DNA of 64,000 nt, from the NCBI GenBank assembly GCA_003353945.1, contig PIVM01000008.1, positions 20,920-84,919 on the forward strand. The letters run 5' to 3'. Origin of the DNA: Gammaproteobacteria bacterium. Lineage in GTDB: Bacteria > Pseudomonadota > Gammaproteobacteria > Pseudomonadales > PIVM01. Shown here piece after piece: positions 8,911 through 19,553 of the stretch; position 1 is the first letter of the stretch, and each line of letters opens with the position of its first letter. The notes below the pieces were generated by a model. That model made no database searches. It saw nothing but the letters and a program-made list of their open reading frames with translations, and was not told the DNA's origin. The position numbers were made by a program, and so were the translations under genes.

Positions 8911-9639
8911 TTAAACCTGGCGCGTCCTGCGCTGAGAAGCCATGATATAACGACTCAACACACGCTGCTGCGACATATTTAGATCAATAAATTCACTGCC
9001 AATCGTTGTCACTGGCTCATTTTCACCCAACATCTGAACCCGACGCACACCTAATTGACAGTCCATATTCAAACCAACCAGATCAATTCTGCTGTTAAAA
9101 GTCATACCGACGGGTGTCTCTTCAAGCGTATCGCCTTCAATCCGCAAACCCACGCCTGTTGTTGACAGATCATTGATGTTAGCCAGAAAACGTCGCGTAT
9201 CATCAGGGCTGATGACCAAATGGCTACCCTGAGTCCCAGTATCAATCAGCAAACGATACGCTTCACGCCGCTGATGATTGCTGACCTCCTCAGGTAGACG
9301 CAAAGTGTAGATTTCCGAATTATCTTCTGCCTGTTTCGCAATCACATAGGTATTAAATTGAAAAGAACGCCCTTCCTCTGCTTTGACGAACACCGAAACC
9401 CGCTGTCCCGGAACCGCTGACATGTCCCGCGGAAACAACTCATCAATCAGCAGTTGACCATGTTGCGTATCAATATCCAAAATCATGCTCTGAAAAAGTG
9501 CTTCTTCACCCTTGATCATGACATAGATAAACTGATGTTGCCGATAGGCTTGCCAGAGAGGCTGATGAGATTCTAAAACTTGCTGACGAATGTCGGCCGA
9601 CGTTCTTTGTAGATTTTTTAAAAAAGACATAATTGCCAT
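8911..9639 (-). CDS. PilZ domain protein, YcgR-like flagellar brake/c-di-GMP receptor
   Basis: A 242-residue cytoplasmic protein with an N-terminal YcgR-type domain (residues 1-118) and a C-terminal PilZ domain. Both c-di-GMP binding motifs are intact: RxxxR at 125-129 (in QRREAYR) and DLSTTG at 157-162. Proteins of this build slow the flagellar motor or adjust secretion when c-di-GMP rises. The start at 9639 follows GAGGTG. The window also encodes a GGDEF-EAL enzyme 3.4 kb away, a possible source of the ligand, although nothing in the sequence ties the two together. Confidence 0.85.
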   Translation of the reverse strand: MAIMSFLKNLQRTSADIRQQVLESHQPLWQAYRQHQFIYVMIKGEEALFQSMILDIDTQHGQLLIDELFPRDMSAVPGQRVSVFVKAEEGRSFQFNTYVIAKQAEDNSEIYTLRLPEEVSNHQRREAYRLLIDTGTQGSHLVISPDDTRRFLANINDLSTTGVGLRIEGDTLEETPVGMTFNSRIDLVGLNMDCQLGVRRVQMLGENEPVTTIGSEFIDLNMSQQRVLSRYIMASQRRTRQV

Positions 9640-9911
9640 AAAAACACCTCTAACAACCCTTCACAATCCAATACTCAAGCCCTGCATGCTCCTATTATTT
9701 TCGATAAATTCCCACCGTCTGATAAATATAGGCCGAATGCAAGAAATCTTGAGCATATATTGCCATCACCCATATTCATTTGCAGCATATAGAGAAACCA
9801 AAAATATGCTGTTTTGAGATATGTTGCGAAAAATATGGGCTACCATATCACTTAACAGTAAAATGCTGCCTCCCCCATCAACATAAGCCGTTAAACCCAG
9901 ACACCTTTGTT

Positions 9912-11168
9912 GTGAGTAAACTGCAGACCCCAGCCCCTGCCACCCCCCCAGAGTCGCTGCTTATCCTGTTGATAGCAGCGGTCCAGTTTATCAATATTGT
10001 CGATTTCATGATGGTCATGCCCCTGGGGCCTGATTTCGCCCGCGACCTTGGCATCAGTACCGATCTTGTAGGCATGATTGGTGCCAGCTACACATATTCT
10101 GCCGCAATCAGCGCCATTATTGCCGCCCAACTGCTAGACCGCTTTGATCGGCGCAAGGTGCTTGTCTTCGCGCTACTGGGGCTAAGTATCAGTACCAGCA
10201 GTGCAGCACTGGCCGATTCCAGTGTGGAATTGATTGCCTCGCGACTGGCGGCCGGTTTTTTTGGAGGACCATCAACCTCAGTGGCCATGGCCATACTCAT
10301 CGACCACATACCAGAAAACCGGCGCGGCAGAGCCATGGGCTTTGTTATGAGTGCTTTTTCGCTTGCCACTATCGCCGGTGTACCCCTGGGTTTACACTTT
10401 TCACTTTGGCTTGGGTGGCAGGCGCCATTTTTACTGAACGGTGCCGGAGCCATCGCCGTGATGTGTTGTTGCCTGTGGCTACTACCGCCACAAACTGCTC
10501 ATTTACTAGACAAAACACCCCCCCTGCAACTGAAAACGCTGGCAAATAACCGCACTATGCAGCTTACGTTTCTAGTCACCGCTTGTGCAATGTTCAGTAG
10601 TTTTTTACTGATCCCTCATCTGTCGGCTTTTTTTCAGTTTAATCTTCAATTTCCCCGGCAAGATATTGCCGGCCTCTATATGCTCGGCGGCGCGGTTAGC
10701 TTTTTCCTTTTACATATTACCGGGCGATTTATTGATCGCTACAGCCCAACACCGGCAGCCGCATTAGCTGCCATTATTGCCGTTATCATCCTGGGGGGGG
10801 GGTATATCGCTCAACTCAACTGGCCAGTATGGTTGTTATTTATTGGTCTGATGGGTTCCAATGCCATACGCAACATTTCTATCCAAACCCTTGCTACCCA
10901 AGTACCGGCTGCATCGCAACGAGCCGGATTCCTTTCAGCACAATCAGCAGTACGTCATATTGCTTCTGGCACCGCCGCCGGATTAGCAACCGCATTACTC
11001 AGTCAAGGCGTCGAGCACAACCTATTGAATATCGAACTTGTTGCAGGACTGGCCGCATTAACAGCACTGCCTATACCTTTTTTAGTTTATTTCCTTCACC
11101 AACGACTTCACTCTGGTGATAATTCAACCAAAGCCAGGGCAATTACACTCTCCAGCCCAGATTTATAA
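9912..11168 (+). CDS. Major facilitator superfamily transporter
   Basis: About 418 residues with twelve predicted membrane segments. The first segment reads LLILLIAAVQFINIVDFMMVMPL and is followed by a DRFDRRKVLVFALLG loop typical of drug/solute antiporters of the DHA type, then ENRRGRAMGFVMS. There is no ATG before the first segment; GTG 9912 is the most likely start and no strong ribosome site is seen. A run of ten G residues (10793-10802) encodes Leu-Gly-Gly-Gly in a late membrane segment. The substrate is unknown. Confidence 0.8.
   Translation: MSKLQTPAPATPPESLLILLIAAVQFINIVDFMMVMPLGPDFARDLGISTDLVGMIGASYTYSAAISAIIAAQLLDRFDRRKVLVFALLGLSISTSSAALADSSVELIASRLAAGFFGGPSTSVAMAILIDHIPENRRGRAMGFVMSAFSLATIAGVPLGLHFSLWLGWQAPFLLNGAGAIAVMCCCLWLLPPQTAHLLDKTPPLQLKTLANNRTMQLTFLVTACAMFSSFLLIPHLSAFFQFNLQFPRQDIAGLYMLGGAVSFFLLHITGRFIDRYSPTPAAALAAIIAVIILGGGYIAQLNWPVWLLFIGLMGSNAIRNISIQTLATQVPAASQRAGFLSAQSAVRHIASGTAAGLATALLSQGVEHNLLNIELVAGLAALTALPIPFLVYFLHQRLHSGDNSTKARAITLSSPDL
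10793..10802 (+). repeat. Homopolymer tract of ten G in the MFS gene
   Basis: Ten consecutive G inside the coding frame (codons Leu-Gly-Gly-Gly). Gain or loss of one base would truncate the transporter about 120 residues before its end. Confidence 0.8.
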
Positions 11169-11444
11169 CCTCAAAACGATTTAATTCCACCGTAATAAAA
11201 AGCGCTGTTGTGACAAATTGCTGACCGATTTAATAAAAATTTAATTGATCTATCTCGTTGCAGTGACAAAAACGGAAAACTGTTTGCACCAGGGAAGAGT
11301 AAAGGCTGATCGAGCAATGCTACTATAGTGCATCATATTTACATCTTTCAATATTCGACTCTACCTCTCATAATTTGGGCGGGGTTTTTCGGATATTTAC
11401 TTGCACAGCAGTCTAATCAATAGGTAAATTTAAGGAACCTACAG

Positions 11445-12698
11445 ATGACCAAAAAACTGACCTCAACGACAATACTCACGCCACTGGCCCTTGCCTGTAC
11501 TTTGGCAAGCACGCAAGCTATCGCGGACTCAGAAAGCATTACCGACGCATTTAAAAACGCAAAAGCCAATTTGGCTTTTCGTCTGCGCTATGAAGAAGTC
11601 AATGCTGATGAGCCCTCCGGTTCCGTTGCAAAAGACAAAGGGCACGCTGCCACTTTGAAAACACGTATGACTTTTAATACCGATACCTATAAGGGCGCCT
11701 CCTTTGGTCTGGAATTCGATGATGTCAGCGCCGTTGATAAAAACGACTACAATATTGACGATGGTAATGGTGAAGGACCTGTAATCAAAGACCCCGAATA
11801 TACCGAAGTTAACCAGGCATTTATTGCCTATACCGGCCCTGCAGAAACGGCCTTTAAGTATGGTCGCCAACGGATTTTACTGGACAACCAGCGCTTCGTA
11901 GGCGGCGTGGGTTTTCGTCAAAACGAACAAACCTACGACGGATTCACTGTCACAAACAGCGCCATCCCCGATACCAAAGTCTTTGCCTCTTATATCTTTG
12001 CCATTCAACCTATCACCGGCGAAACCAAAGACATTCGTACAACAACCTTTTTGTTAAATGCAAAATATAGCGGTCTGCCATTTGGCGCTTTTTCCGGCTA
12101 CTACTATAAAATTGATCATAAAAACGACAGCTTTGCCGCCTCCAACAAAACGGTGGGTATACGTTTTAACGGAAAAACAGGTGACGATAATTTAAAATGG
12201 TTGTATGGATTGGAGATGGCCAAACAAACCGAAGTGGGCGATTTTGAATCCGGCTCCATCAACAGCTATGACGCCAATTATCTATCCATCGAAGGTGGCG
12301 CTATTATATCGGGTATTACTGCCAAACTGGGTTACGAAACCCTGGGATCGGATGACGGCATTATTGCGTTTCAGACGCCACTGGGAACCAAACATGCCTT
12401 TCAGGGCTGGGCAGATCAATTCTTAAAAACACCCAATGAGGGCATCAATGATCTGCAACTCACCGTTGCGGGCAAGGCCGCAGGCATCAAGCTGAAAGCG
12501 GTTTACCATAGCTACAGCTCCGATGAGGACAATGCCTCCGGTGATAACGATCTAGGCAGTGAAATCGATCTGATCGCAGCGAAAAAATTCGGCGCCTATG
12601 GACTTAGCCTGAAGTATGCGGCGTACAGCGAAGGTGATGAGACATTCGGGAAAAAAGATACGGATAAAGTCTGGCTGACAGCCACTGCGAAATTTTAA
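11445..12698 (+). CDS. Alginate-export-type outer-membrane porin
   Basis: A 417-residue exported barrel protein. The signal peptide is MTKKLTSTTILTPLALACTL with cleavage after STQAIA. The mature part has ALRLRYE-like strands, the segment KYGRQRILLDNQRFVGGVG (about residues 140-158) and FRQNEQTYDGFTV, which are characteristic of the alginate-export/OprD-like porin families. It ends KVWLTATAKF with the terminal Phe recognised by BamA. The gene stands alone, with its own hairpin terminator. The carried solute cannot be named from sequence. Confidence 0.75.
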   Translation: MTKKLTSTTILTPLALACTLASTQAIADSESITDAFKNAKANLAFRLRYEEVNADEPSGSVAKDKGHAATLKTRMTFNTDTYKGASFGLEFDDVSAVDKNDYNIDDGNGEGPVIKDPEYTEVNQAFIAYTGPAETAFKYGRQRILLDNQRFVGGVGFRQNEQTYDGFTVTNSAIPDTKVFASYIFAIQPITGETKDIRTTTFLLNAKYSGLPFGAFSGYYYKIDHKNDSFAASNKTVGIRFNGKTGDDNLKWLYGLEMAKQTEVGDFESGSINSYDANYLSIEGGAIISGITAKLGYETLGSDDGIIAFQTPLGTKHAFQGWADQFLKTPNEGINDLQLTVAGKAAGIKLKAVYHSYSSDEDNASGDNDLGSEIDLIAAKKFGAYGLSLKYAAYSEGDETFGKKDTDKVWLTATAKF

Positions 12699-12712
12699 TT
12701 CGACTCCCGTAC

Positions 12713-12750
12713 AGTACCGCTGCCTTGCAACGGAGACGGCGGTACTATTT
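12713..12750 (+). terminator. Hairpin terminator of the porin gene
   Basis: AGTACCGC (12713-12720) pairs perfectly with GCGGTACT (12739-12746), followed by ATTTTCTCTT. It sits 14 bases after the porin stop codon. Confidence 0.65.
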
Positions 12751-12761
12751 TCTCTTGATTT

Positions 12762-12829
12762 AGGGCTGCAGAAAAAAGAATTATTCCAAGATTACAGAGA
12801 ATTTTGGGATAGTTTTTTTCTGCGGCCCT
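12762..12829. repeat. 16-base inverted repeat, right arm also found at 34.67 kb
   Basis: Left arm 12762-12777 and right arm 12814-12829 match at 15 of 16 positions around a 36-base centre. The right arm TTTTTTCTGCGGCCCT occurs identically at 34667-34682 beside an IS200-type transposase remnant, so this may be the end structure of a small mobile element. Confidence 0.5.
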
Positions 12830-13011
12830 TATTGTTCCAGTGATTTAAGCCCAAATTGGCAACTCCTAAGCAATTTCACACCCTGCCCCCCGCCAGTATG
12901 ATAAAAATTGATCTATCCGCCATAGTTTTTACCCGCCCTAGCGCTCGAATTGTTCTATAATTAGATCCTGTTGTTAATCACACTTTCACGAAAGTCCAGC
13001 AAGAGAAACGG

Positions 13012-16000
13012 ATGCACACGCTGTTCGAAGTCCTTGGCAAGATGGCCATAAACCACCATGACCAGGCACTGATTGTTACTTGCCACGAGGGAAAAATTCA
13101 CTACCTGAATTCTCGGGCAGAAGAACTCTTTTCCACGGATCTTGCCAGAGCAAAAGAAAATGGCTGGCGTGAGTTACTGTCATCTGCCGACAGCCAACAG
13201 ATCGACAAGCTTGAAAAACAACTATTCACAAACAAAGAGAATTCTAAACAAGATCCCAAAAAAACCAAGCAGCTTCTACCCGATACAAAACTCATGGTAC
13301 ATGCTCAGGCAATCGATGAGGATAACGATTGCCTGGGCATTTTGTGGACCCTAACATCAACTCAAGACACTCCCGACGAGCTAAATCCACAACAAAAAGA
13401 GCAGCGCTACCAGCAGATATTCCACACCAATGAAAATGCTCAGTGGGTAATAGACATTCGCCCATTGCGTCAGTTTCTGCATGATCAAAACGTAAGGAAT
13501 GTAAAATCTCTCAAAGCTCAAATCAAAAAGCAGCCTGATTACCTGAGCAGTTTAGTGCCATACATTAGATTCCTGGACGCAAATGAGGCAACCGCTCGTC
13601 TATATGATGCAAGTAATCGCACTGAATGGATGTCTCTTGCGGTTAAAAAAATCAGCAAAAAGGATTTATTTAATAGCGCATATGCAGCCCTGAAAGTCGA
13701 TGACGGTCCTACCACCAATGTGTATTTCTCTGATGTTGACACCTTCACAGGTGAAAAGAAATCCTTGCGCATCAGTGCCTGGATTCCCGGTCTGGAAACA
13801 CTGCATCACGGCATTTTAGTCAGCGCTATCGATATTAGCGCCATCAAAGCAGCCGAAACGGAACTGGAGGAACGCCAGCAATTTCTGGGGGCTATTCTCC
13901 GCACCGTTCCAGATTTTCTATTTGTCTATGATTTCGAACGCGAAGAACACATTTTCGCTAATGTCGATATCGGTGCATACCTGGGGTACAGCAAGGAGCA
14001 GATTGCCGAAGCCGGAGACAAACTGCTGAACTATATCATCCATCCTGAAGACCGCTTCAAACGCGACCATATGTATCAGCTGCGTCATGCTCTGGCCGAA
14101 GAGAAAGTCTATGAGCGTACGATGCGCATTCAGGACAGTGACGGAGAATGGCATTATTTTTATTTTCGCAGTGCGCCTTTGGAATTCAACCAGCAGGGGG
14201 AGGCACTATACGCCGTAGTCGTCGCACGGGATATTACCCATATCCTGAAAACGGAACAAAGCCTGAATGAAAAAGAACGTCGATTTCGCCTGCTGGAGGA
14301 TAACTTCAGCGATGTCATCATCACCGCAGACGAACATTTAACCATCGACTATGTCAGCCCTTCCGTCAGCCAGCTGCTTTCCTGTTCGCCTGAGGAATTC
14401 CTGGCCATGACAAATCCCAACCGGTACAAAACCCTGGGGCTGTCCGCTCATCTCGGCACCTTGGTCAGCGATTACGAGCAGGCCCTGCGACAATGCAGCA
14501 AACTGGCCTATGAGGGCGATGAATACCAACGCATTATCGAGAGTGACATTACTCAAACAGATGGAACACGCCTACCCGTAGAGCTAAAAATCTCTCTACT
14601 CATCGGTCAGGAACATCAAGAAATTCAGGGCATTCTGATTATCTGCCGCGATATAAGCGAACGACGGCGTGTAGAGGCAGATATGCGTCTGGCAGCCAAA
14701 GTATTCGAAAACAGCCTGGAAGGCATTTATATTACCAATCGCGAAGGCTGCATCGCCCAGGTTAACACCGCGTTTAGCAGCATTACCGGTCATAAAGCGG
14801 AATACGCCATCGGCAAGCGCCCGGCTTTTTTAAACTCTGGATGGCATGATCATCATTTTATCAGCGAAATCAAACCCGTATTAGATGACAGTGGTTACTG
14901 GCAAGGTGAATTGATAAACCGGCGAGCCAGCGGCGAAGTATTTCCCGCCTGGGTGGGTATTACCGAAGTACGCTCAAAACATAACGAATTCCTCGGTTAC
15001 ATCACCACGTTTCGTGATATTACCGAAGCGAAAGACAGTGAACAGCGCATTCGCAAACTGGCGTATTTTGATCCACTGACAGACTTGCCCAACCGTAGCC
15101 TGTTCCAGGACCGACTCAACCAGGAACTGCAGCGCTGTCAGCGCAACAAAAGCCATGTCGCACTGCTTTTTCTAGACTTGGACCGTTTTAAAATCATCAA
15201 CGATTCAATGGGCCACGCAGTAGGCGACCGCTTGCTAACAGAAGCAGCCCGGCGATTGCGCGACAGCATTCGTGGCGATGATACCGTAGCACGCATGGGA
15301 GGCGATGAGTTCACCATTATTCTCAGCGATCTGTCAGATCGCGAAAACGCCGAATCTGCTGCAGCTCAAGTTTCCCTTAAAGTGATGCAGGCACTGACTG
15401 ATCCTTTTCTCCTACAGGACAGAGAATTATATATCAGTACCAGCATAGGTATTGCCGTCTATCCTGAAGACGGCCAGGACGGCGAAGAATTGCTAAAAAA
15501 TGCTGATACCGCCATGTACCACACCAAGGCAGCCGGCAAAAATGGTTATCAATTTTACACCGATGCCATGAATGCCCGCTCGCTGGAACGACTGGAATTG
15601 CATAACAAACTGCACAGTGCCGTAGCGGAGAAACAGTTTGAACTGTGCTTTTTACCTATTCATAGCCTGGCTGACGAAAGAGTCACCGGTATTGAGGCAC
15701 TGATTCGTTGGCGTCAGGGTGATAAAACTCTTCTTAAACCCAGTCAATTTATGTCGCTAGTTGAGGAATCCGGCTTGGGCGGAGAAGTCGGTTTGTGGGT
15801 ATTGCAAGAGGCCTGCCTGCAAATGGCTGATTGGTTATCGCAAGGCTCACAGATCGAAAGGGTGGCAGTCAATATTGCCCCTTCACACTTTAGTGATGGC
15901 GATTTAATCGATCATGTCATTCAAGTGCTGGATCAAAGCGGGCTGGCGCCTTATCAACTGGAGCTAGAGCTAAGTGAAAACCTGCTCATGCACGATATTG

Positions 16001-16359
16001 GCTATACCCAGGCCCTGTTGCAAGATCTTCAGGCTTTGGGTGTACGTATCTCGGTTGATGATTTTGGCACCGGCTTTTCATCTCTACACTATTTAAAGCA
16101 ATTACCCGTCAACAGCCTGAAAATCGATCGCAGCTTTGTGCGCCACCTGCCACAATCAGCGGAAGATACACGGATTGCACAGGCGGTTATTGCAGTAGCG
16201 CAAAGTTTTGAACTAAACGTTATTGCGGAGGGGGTTGAAAACAACTTACAAGTCAATTACTTAGCCACTCTTGGGTGCCAGGAAGCCCAGGGCTATTATT
16301 TTGGCAAACCGCAAACTATCAACCAGATCAACAAGGTACTGTCGCTACAAGCAGGATAG
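13012..16359 (+). CDS. Multi-PAS GGDEF-EAL c-di-GMP turnover protein
   Basis: A 1115-residue cytoplasmic signalling protein: about four to five PAS/PAC sensor domains over residues 1-680 (recurrent endings such as VVVARDITHILKTEQ, IIICRDISERRR and TTFRDITEAKDS), then GGDEF and EAL. The cyclase site GGDEF (763-767) and the product-inhibition site RGDD (754-757, five residues before it) are intact. The phosphodiesterase part keeps EAL (895-897), DDFGTG (1016-1021) and the AEGVEN segment, so both activities look possible. No membrane segment is seen. It stands alone between terminators and may act on c-di-GMP sensed by the PilZ protein upstream. Confidence 0.9.
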   Translation: MHTLFEVLGKMAINHHDQALIVTCHEGKIHYLNSRAEELFSTDLARAKENGWRELLSSADSQQIDKLEKQLFTNKENSKQDPKKTKQLLPDTKLMVHAQAIDEDNDCLGILWTLTSTQDTPDELNPQQKEQRYQQIFHTNENAQWVIDIRPLRQFLHDQNVRNVKSLKAQIKKQPDYLSSLVPYIRFLDANEATARLYDASNRTEWMSLAVKKISKKDLFNSAYAALKVDDGPTTNVYFSDVDTFTGEKKSLRISAWIPGLETLHHGILVSAIDISAIKAAETELEERQQFLGAILRTVPDFLFVYDFEREEHIFANVDIGAYLGYSKEQIAEAGDKLLNYIIHPEDRFKRDHMYQLRHALAEEKVYERTMRIQDSDGEWHYFYFRSAPLEFNQQGEALYAVVVARDITHILKTEQSLNEKERRFRLLEDNFSDVIITADEHLTIDYVSPSVSQLLSCSPEEFLAMTNPNRYKTLGLSAHLGTLVSDYEQALRQCSKLAYEGDEYQRIIESDITQTDGTRLPVELKISLLIGQEHQEIQGILIICRDISERRRVEADMRLAAKVFENSLEGIYITNREGCIAQVNTAFSSITGHKAEYAIGKRPAFLNSGWHDHHFISEIKPVLDDSGYWQGELINRRASGEVFPAWVGITEVRSKHNEFLGYITTFRDITEAKDSEQRIRKLAYFDPLTDLPNRSLFQDRLNQELQRCQRNKSHVALLFLDLDRFKIINDSMGHAVGDRLLTEAARRLRDSIRGDDTVARMGGDEFTIILSDLSDRENAESAAAQVSLKVMQALTDPFLLQDRELYISTSIGIAVYPEDGQDGEELLKNADTAMYHTKAAGKNGYQFYTDAMNARSLERLELHNKLHSAVAEKQFELCFLPIHSLADERVTGIEALIRWRQGDKTLLKPSQFMSLVEESGLGGEVGLWVLQEACLQMADWLSQGSQIERVAVNIAPSHFSDGDLIDHVIQVLDQSGLAPYQLELELSENLLMHDIGYTQALLQDLQALGVRISVDDFGTGFSSLHYLKQLPVNSLKIDRSFVRHLPQSAEDTRIAQAVIAVAQSFELNVIAEGVENNLQVNYLATLGCQEAQGYYFGKPQTINQINKVLSLQAG

Positions 16360-16539
16360 CTCTGCGTCGACGGCAAGCAAATCTGCTTATTCCATTAGGC
16401 CTTTATTGCCCCGCTTAACCTGGCAACAATGCACTTCAATTACCCTCTTCACCGAATGATCGGTGCTCTCTTTGTCCAGATCATGTAAAATGCGCGCTTT
16501 TCTCACGTCGTAGAGTACGTACACCTGAAGGGGACGTTG

Positions 16540-17793
16540 ATGTTTCAGAAAGACATGTGCATTGCCGGATTTGATGACGAAATCTGGGCCGCAATCCAGG
16601 CCGAAGAAAAGCGCCAGGAGGAGCATATCGAATTGATTGCTTCAGAGAACTATACCAGCCCCCGCGTCATGCAGGCGCAAGGCTCTGTGCTAACCAATAA
16701 ATACGCTGAAGGCTATCCAGGCAAGCGCTACTACGGTGGCTGTGAGCATGTCGATGTTGCCGAACAACTGGCGATCGACCGAGCCAAGGAACTGTTTTGC
16801 GCCGATTACGCTAATGTGCAGCCACATTCAGGCTCACAAGCTAACGCTGCTGTTTACATGGCGCTATGCCAACCGGGTGACACGATTTTGGGTATGAGCC
16901 TGTCCGATGGAGGCCACTTGACCCATGGTGCCAAACCCAATTTTTCTGGCAAAATCTATCAAGCAATACAGTACGGACTTAACCCCGAGACGGGAGAAGT
17001 CGACTATGAACAAGTCGAAGCACTGGCGTTGGAGCACAAACCACGCATGATCGTAGCCGGATTTTCCGCCTATTCCCGTGTAATGGACTGGCAGCGTTTT
17101 CGTGATATCGCCGACAAAGTAGGCGCCTATCTGTTTGTCGATATGGCACACGTAGCAGGTTTGATTGCCGCTGGCGAGTATCCTAATCCAGTACCTGTTG
17201 CCGACGTGGTGACAACGACAACGCATAAAACCCTGCGGGGTCCACGCGGCGGTCTGATCCTCGCCAAAGCCAATGAGGAGTTGGAGAAAAAATTCAACTC
17301 GGCCGTCTTTCCCGGTGGCCAGGGCGGACCATTAATGCACGTTATCGCCGCCAAGGCAGTGTGCTTCAAAGAAGCCATGTCGGATGAATTTACTGCCTAT
17401 CAGCAACAGGTTGTTAAAAATGCCCGCACCATGGCAGACGCACTGATCCACCGTGGTTACGATGTCGTCTCCGGCGGTACCGATGACCATTTATTCCTGT
17501 TGAGCCTGATTGGACGTGATTACACCGGTAAAGATGCTGATGCCGCTCTTGGAAGAGCCAATATCACGGTCAACAAAAATGCCGTGCCCAACGATCCACG
17601 CTCCCCCTTTGTGACCAGTGGCTTAAGAATCGGTACACCTGCAATCACTACACGAGGCTTTAAAGAAGCCCAGGCACAACGACTGGCCAACTGGATCTGC
17701 GATATTCTTGACGATATCAACAACGAATCCACGATAGAGTCGGTGAAAAATGAGGCAATTACACTGTGTCAGCAATTTCCGGTTTATCGATAA
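16540..17793 (+). CDS. glyA: Serine hydroxymethyltransferase
   Basis: A 417-residue PLP enzyme that interconverts serine and glycine and supplies 5,10-methylene-tetrahydrofolate. The PLP lysine is Lys230 in [34 protein letters not shown] and [11 protein letters not shown] are all conserved. Start at ATG 16540 after AAGGGGA; a TTG one codon earlier is possible. It precedes nrdR and the riboflavin genes and its product feeds the thymidylate synthase and dihydrofolate reductase encoded 10 kb downstream. Confidence 0.97.
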   Translation: MFQKDMCIAGFDDEIWAAIQAEEKRQEEHIELIASENYTSPRVMQAQGSVLTNKYAEGYPGKRYYGGCEHVDVAEQLAIDRAKELFCADYANVQPHSGSQANAAVYMALCQPGDTILGMSLSDGGHLTHGAKPNFSGKIYQAIQYGLNPETGEVDYEQVEALALEHKPRMIVAGFSAYSRVMDWQRFRDIADKVGAYLFVDMAHVAGLIAAGEYPNPVPVADVVTTTTHKTLRGPRGGLILAKANEELEKKFNSAVFPGGQGGPLMHVIAAKAVCFKEAMSDEFTAYQQQVVKNARTMADALIHRGYDVVSGGTDDHLFLLSLIGRDYTGKDADAALGRANITVNKNAVPNDPRSPFVTSGLRIGTPAITTRGFKEAQAQRLANWICDILDDINNESTIESVKNEAITLCQQFPVYR

Positions 17794-17850
17794 ACCAGTG
17801 GGGTTTCACTGTTATGAATACCATGTCATGAATACCATTGAGGTTAGATA

Positions 17851-18324
17851 ATGCGTTGTCCGTTTTGCGCTGCAGAAGAAACCAAAGTCATCGACTCACG
17901 CCTGGTCGCCGAAGGCGATCAAGTGCGCAGGCGCCGCGAATGCCTGGGCTGTTCGGAACGATTCACCACCTATGAATCCGCCGAATTGTTGATGCCGAGA
18001 GTGATCAAGCATAACGGTGTACGCCAACCATTCGATGGAGACAAACTACGCAGTGGTATTTTACGTGCTTTGGAAAAACGTCCGGTCAGCATTGAAAAAA
18101 TTGAAGCAGTCATCAGTCAGATCAAAACCGCCATTCAGGCAACCGGCGAGCGGGAAATCAAGTCAATGGTGATTGGCGAACGGGTTATGGAGCAGCTAAG
18201 AAAACTCGATCATGTAGCATTCGTGCGCTTTGCCTCAGTTTATCGGGATTTTCAGGATCTGAACGAATTTCGCGCCGAAATTGATCGCCTTTCCCAGGAA
18301 TCACAAACGGAAGATAACGACTAA
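17851..18324 (+). CDS. nrdR: Transcriptional repressor NrdR
   Basis: A 157-residue regulator of ribonucleotide reductase genes. The N-terminal zinc ribbon has Cys3, Cys6, Cys31 and Cys34 with the basic stretch QVRRRREC between them, followed by the ATP-cone domain (from about residue 49, [20 protein letters not shown]). It senses ATP/dATP and binds NrdR boxes. No ribonucleotide reductase gene is in the window. The glyA-nrdR-ribD order is common in gammaproteobacteria. Confidence 0.97.
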   Translation: MRCPFCAAEETKVIDSRLVAEGDQVRRRRECLGCSERFTTYESAELLMPRVIKHNGVRQPFDGDKLRSGILRALEKRPVSIEKIEAVISQIKTAIQATGEREIKSMVIGERVMEQLRKLDHVAFVRFASVYRDFQDLNEFRAEIDRLSQESQTEDND

Positions 18325-18379
18325 CATCGTCATCCTCTCGGATTTGCAATCCCGGCAATTCAAGTAGTAAAGCCAAACC

Positions 18380-19552
18380 ATGACAGAAACAATGACCGAA
18401 CCATCCCAACAGCACTCTCAGCGGCACTCTCAGCAGGACATCCGCTACATGGCGCTTGCGCTGCAATTGGCCGCCAAGGGTCTTTACACTACCGCGCCGA
18501 ATCCGCGAGTCGGTTGTGTTCTGGTAAAGGACGATCAGATTGTGGGTAGTGGCTGGCACCGAAAAGCCGGTGAAGCTCACGCTGAAATCAACGCCATCAA
18601 GGAGGCAGGCTCTGCCGCAAATGGAGCAACCGCTTACGTCACGCTGGAACCGTGCAGTCATTACGGACGCACACCTCCTTGTGCGGATGCACTGATCAAA
18701 GTCGGCGTCAAAAAAGCCGTTATTGCCATGCAGGACCCAAACCCCGTTGTTGCTGGCAGGGGCATCGAGCAACTCCGGCAGGCAGACATAGACGTAAGCT
18801 GCGGTCTTATGGCTGAACAATCGCAAGCACTGAATCCCGGCTTTATCAAACGGATGGAAACAGGTCAGCCCTGGCTGCGCTGTAAAATGGCCATGAGCCT
18901 AGACGGTCGCACTGCGATGGCTTCGGGAGAGAGCCAATGGATCACGGCAAGCGCAGCACGCCAGGAAGTCCAACGCTTGCGGGCTCGTAGCTGTGCGATT
19001 GTCACCGGTATCGATTCAGTGCTGCAAGACGACTGTTCTCTGACAGTACGTGCAGACGAACTGGGTATCAGCGAGGCAAATTTTATTACCCAGCGCCAGC
19101 CACAGAGGGTTGTAGTCGATTCACGCCTGAGAATCCCCTTATCGGCTAAAATACTCAAACAAGCCGGACGCACATTGATTGTCACTGCCAACGAAAACAA
19201 GACATTACACAGCATTATCCAACAGCGCGGCGCCGATGTAATCTGCCTGCCAGGAGAAGACGGCAAAGTCGATCTGGCGGCCCTGATGGATTACCTTGCA
19301 GAAAAACAATTTAACGAAATCTTGCTGGAAACCGGATCACGCCTGGCAGGCAGTGCCTTGCAGGCCCGCTTGATTGATGAGCTGCGCATCTACCTGGCAC
19401 CCAAGCTGCTTGGCAGTGAAGCACGCCCTTTGTTTCAGCTACCGCTGCAATCGATGGCCGATCAATTACCCGTGGATATCGAACAGATCCGGGCGGTGGG
19501 ACCAGATTGGTGCATTGAAGCAAAGCCCCGTTACCAAAACGAGGAGGGTTAA
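18380..19552 (+). CDS. ribD: Riboflavin biosynthesis deaminase/reductase RibD
   Basis: A 390-residue bifunctional enzyme for steps two and three of riboflavin synthesis. The deaminase zinc site is complete: HAE (His67, Glu69) and LEPCSHYGRTPPC (Cys92, Cys101). The reductase domain starts near residue 165 (RCKMAMSLDGRTAMASGES) and keeps the LLETGSRLAGS and LAPKLLG segments. A short Gln/Ser/His-rich N-terminal leader precedes the catalytic domain. The stop codon is followed at once by ribE. Confidence 0.97.
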   Translation: MTETMTEPSQQHSQRHSQQDIRYMALALQLAAKGLYTTAPNPRVGCVLVKDDQIVGSGWHRKAGEAHAEINAIKEAGSAANGATAYVTLEPCSHYGRTPPCADALIKVGVKKAVIAMQDPNPVVAGRGIEQLRQADIDVSCGLMAEQSQALNPGFIKRMETGQPWLRCKMAMSLDGRTAMASGESQWITASAARQEVQRLRARSCAIVTGIDSVLQDDCSLTVRADELGISEANFITQRQPQRVVVDSRLRIPLSAKILKQAGRTLIVTANENKTLHSIIQQRGADVICLPGEDGKVDLAALMDYLAEKQFNEILLETGSRLAGSALQARLIDELRIYLAPKLLGSEARPLFQLPLQSMADQLPVDIEQIRAVGPDWCIEAKPRYQNEEG

Positions 19553-19553
19553 G

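Larger units (their letters stand above)
12699..13011. other. Intergenic stretch with terminator and inverted repeat
   Basis: Contains the porin terminator and a separate 16-base inverted repeat (both listed), then a TATAAT box at 12956-12961 about 50 bases before the GGDEF-EAL gene; no convincing -35 element goes with it. Confidence 0.5.

Noticed and set aside
18325-18379. FMN riboswitch before ribD
   Set aside because: The gap is only 55 bases and lacks the conserved FMN element sequence; none was found before ribE or ribB either.
19374-19553. Longer N-terminus of riboflavin synthase
   Set aside because: It runs inside ribD in another frame, and the family always starts MFTGI at 19554.
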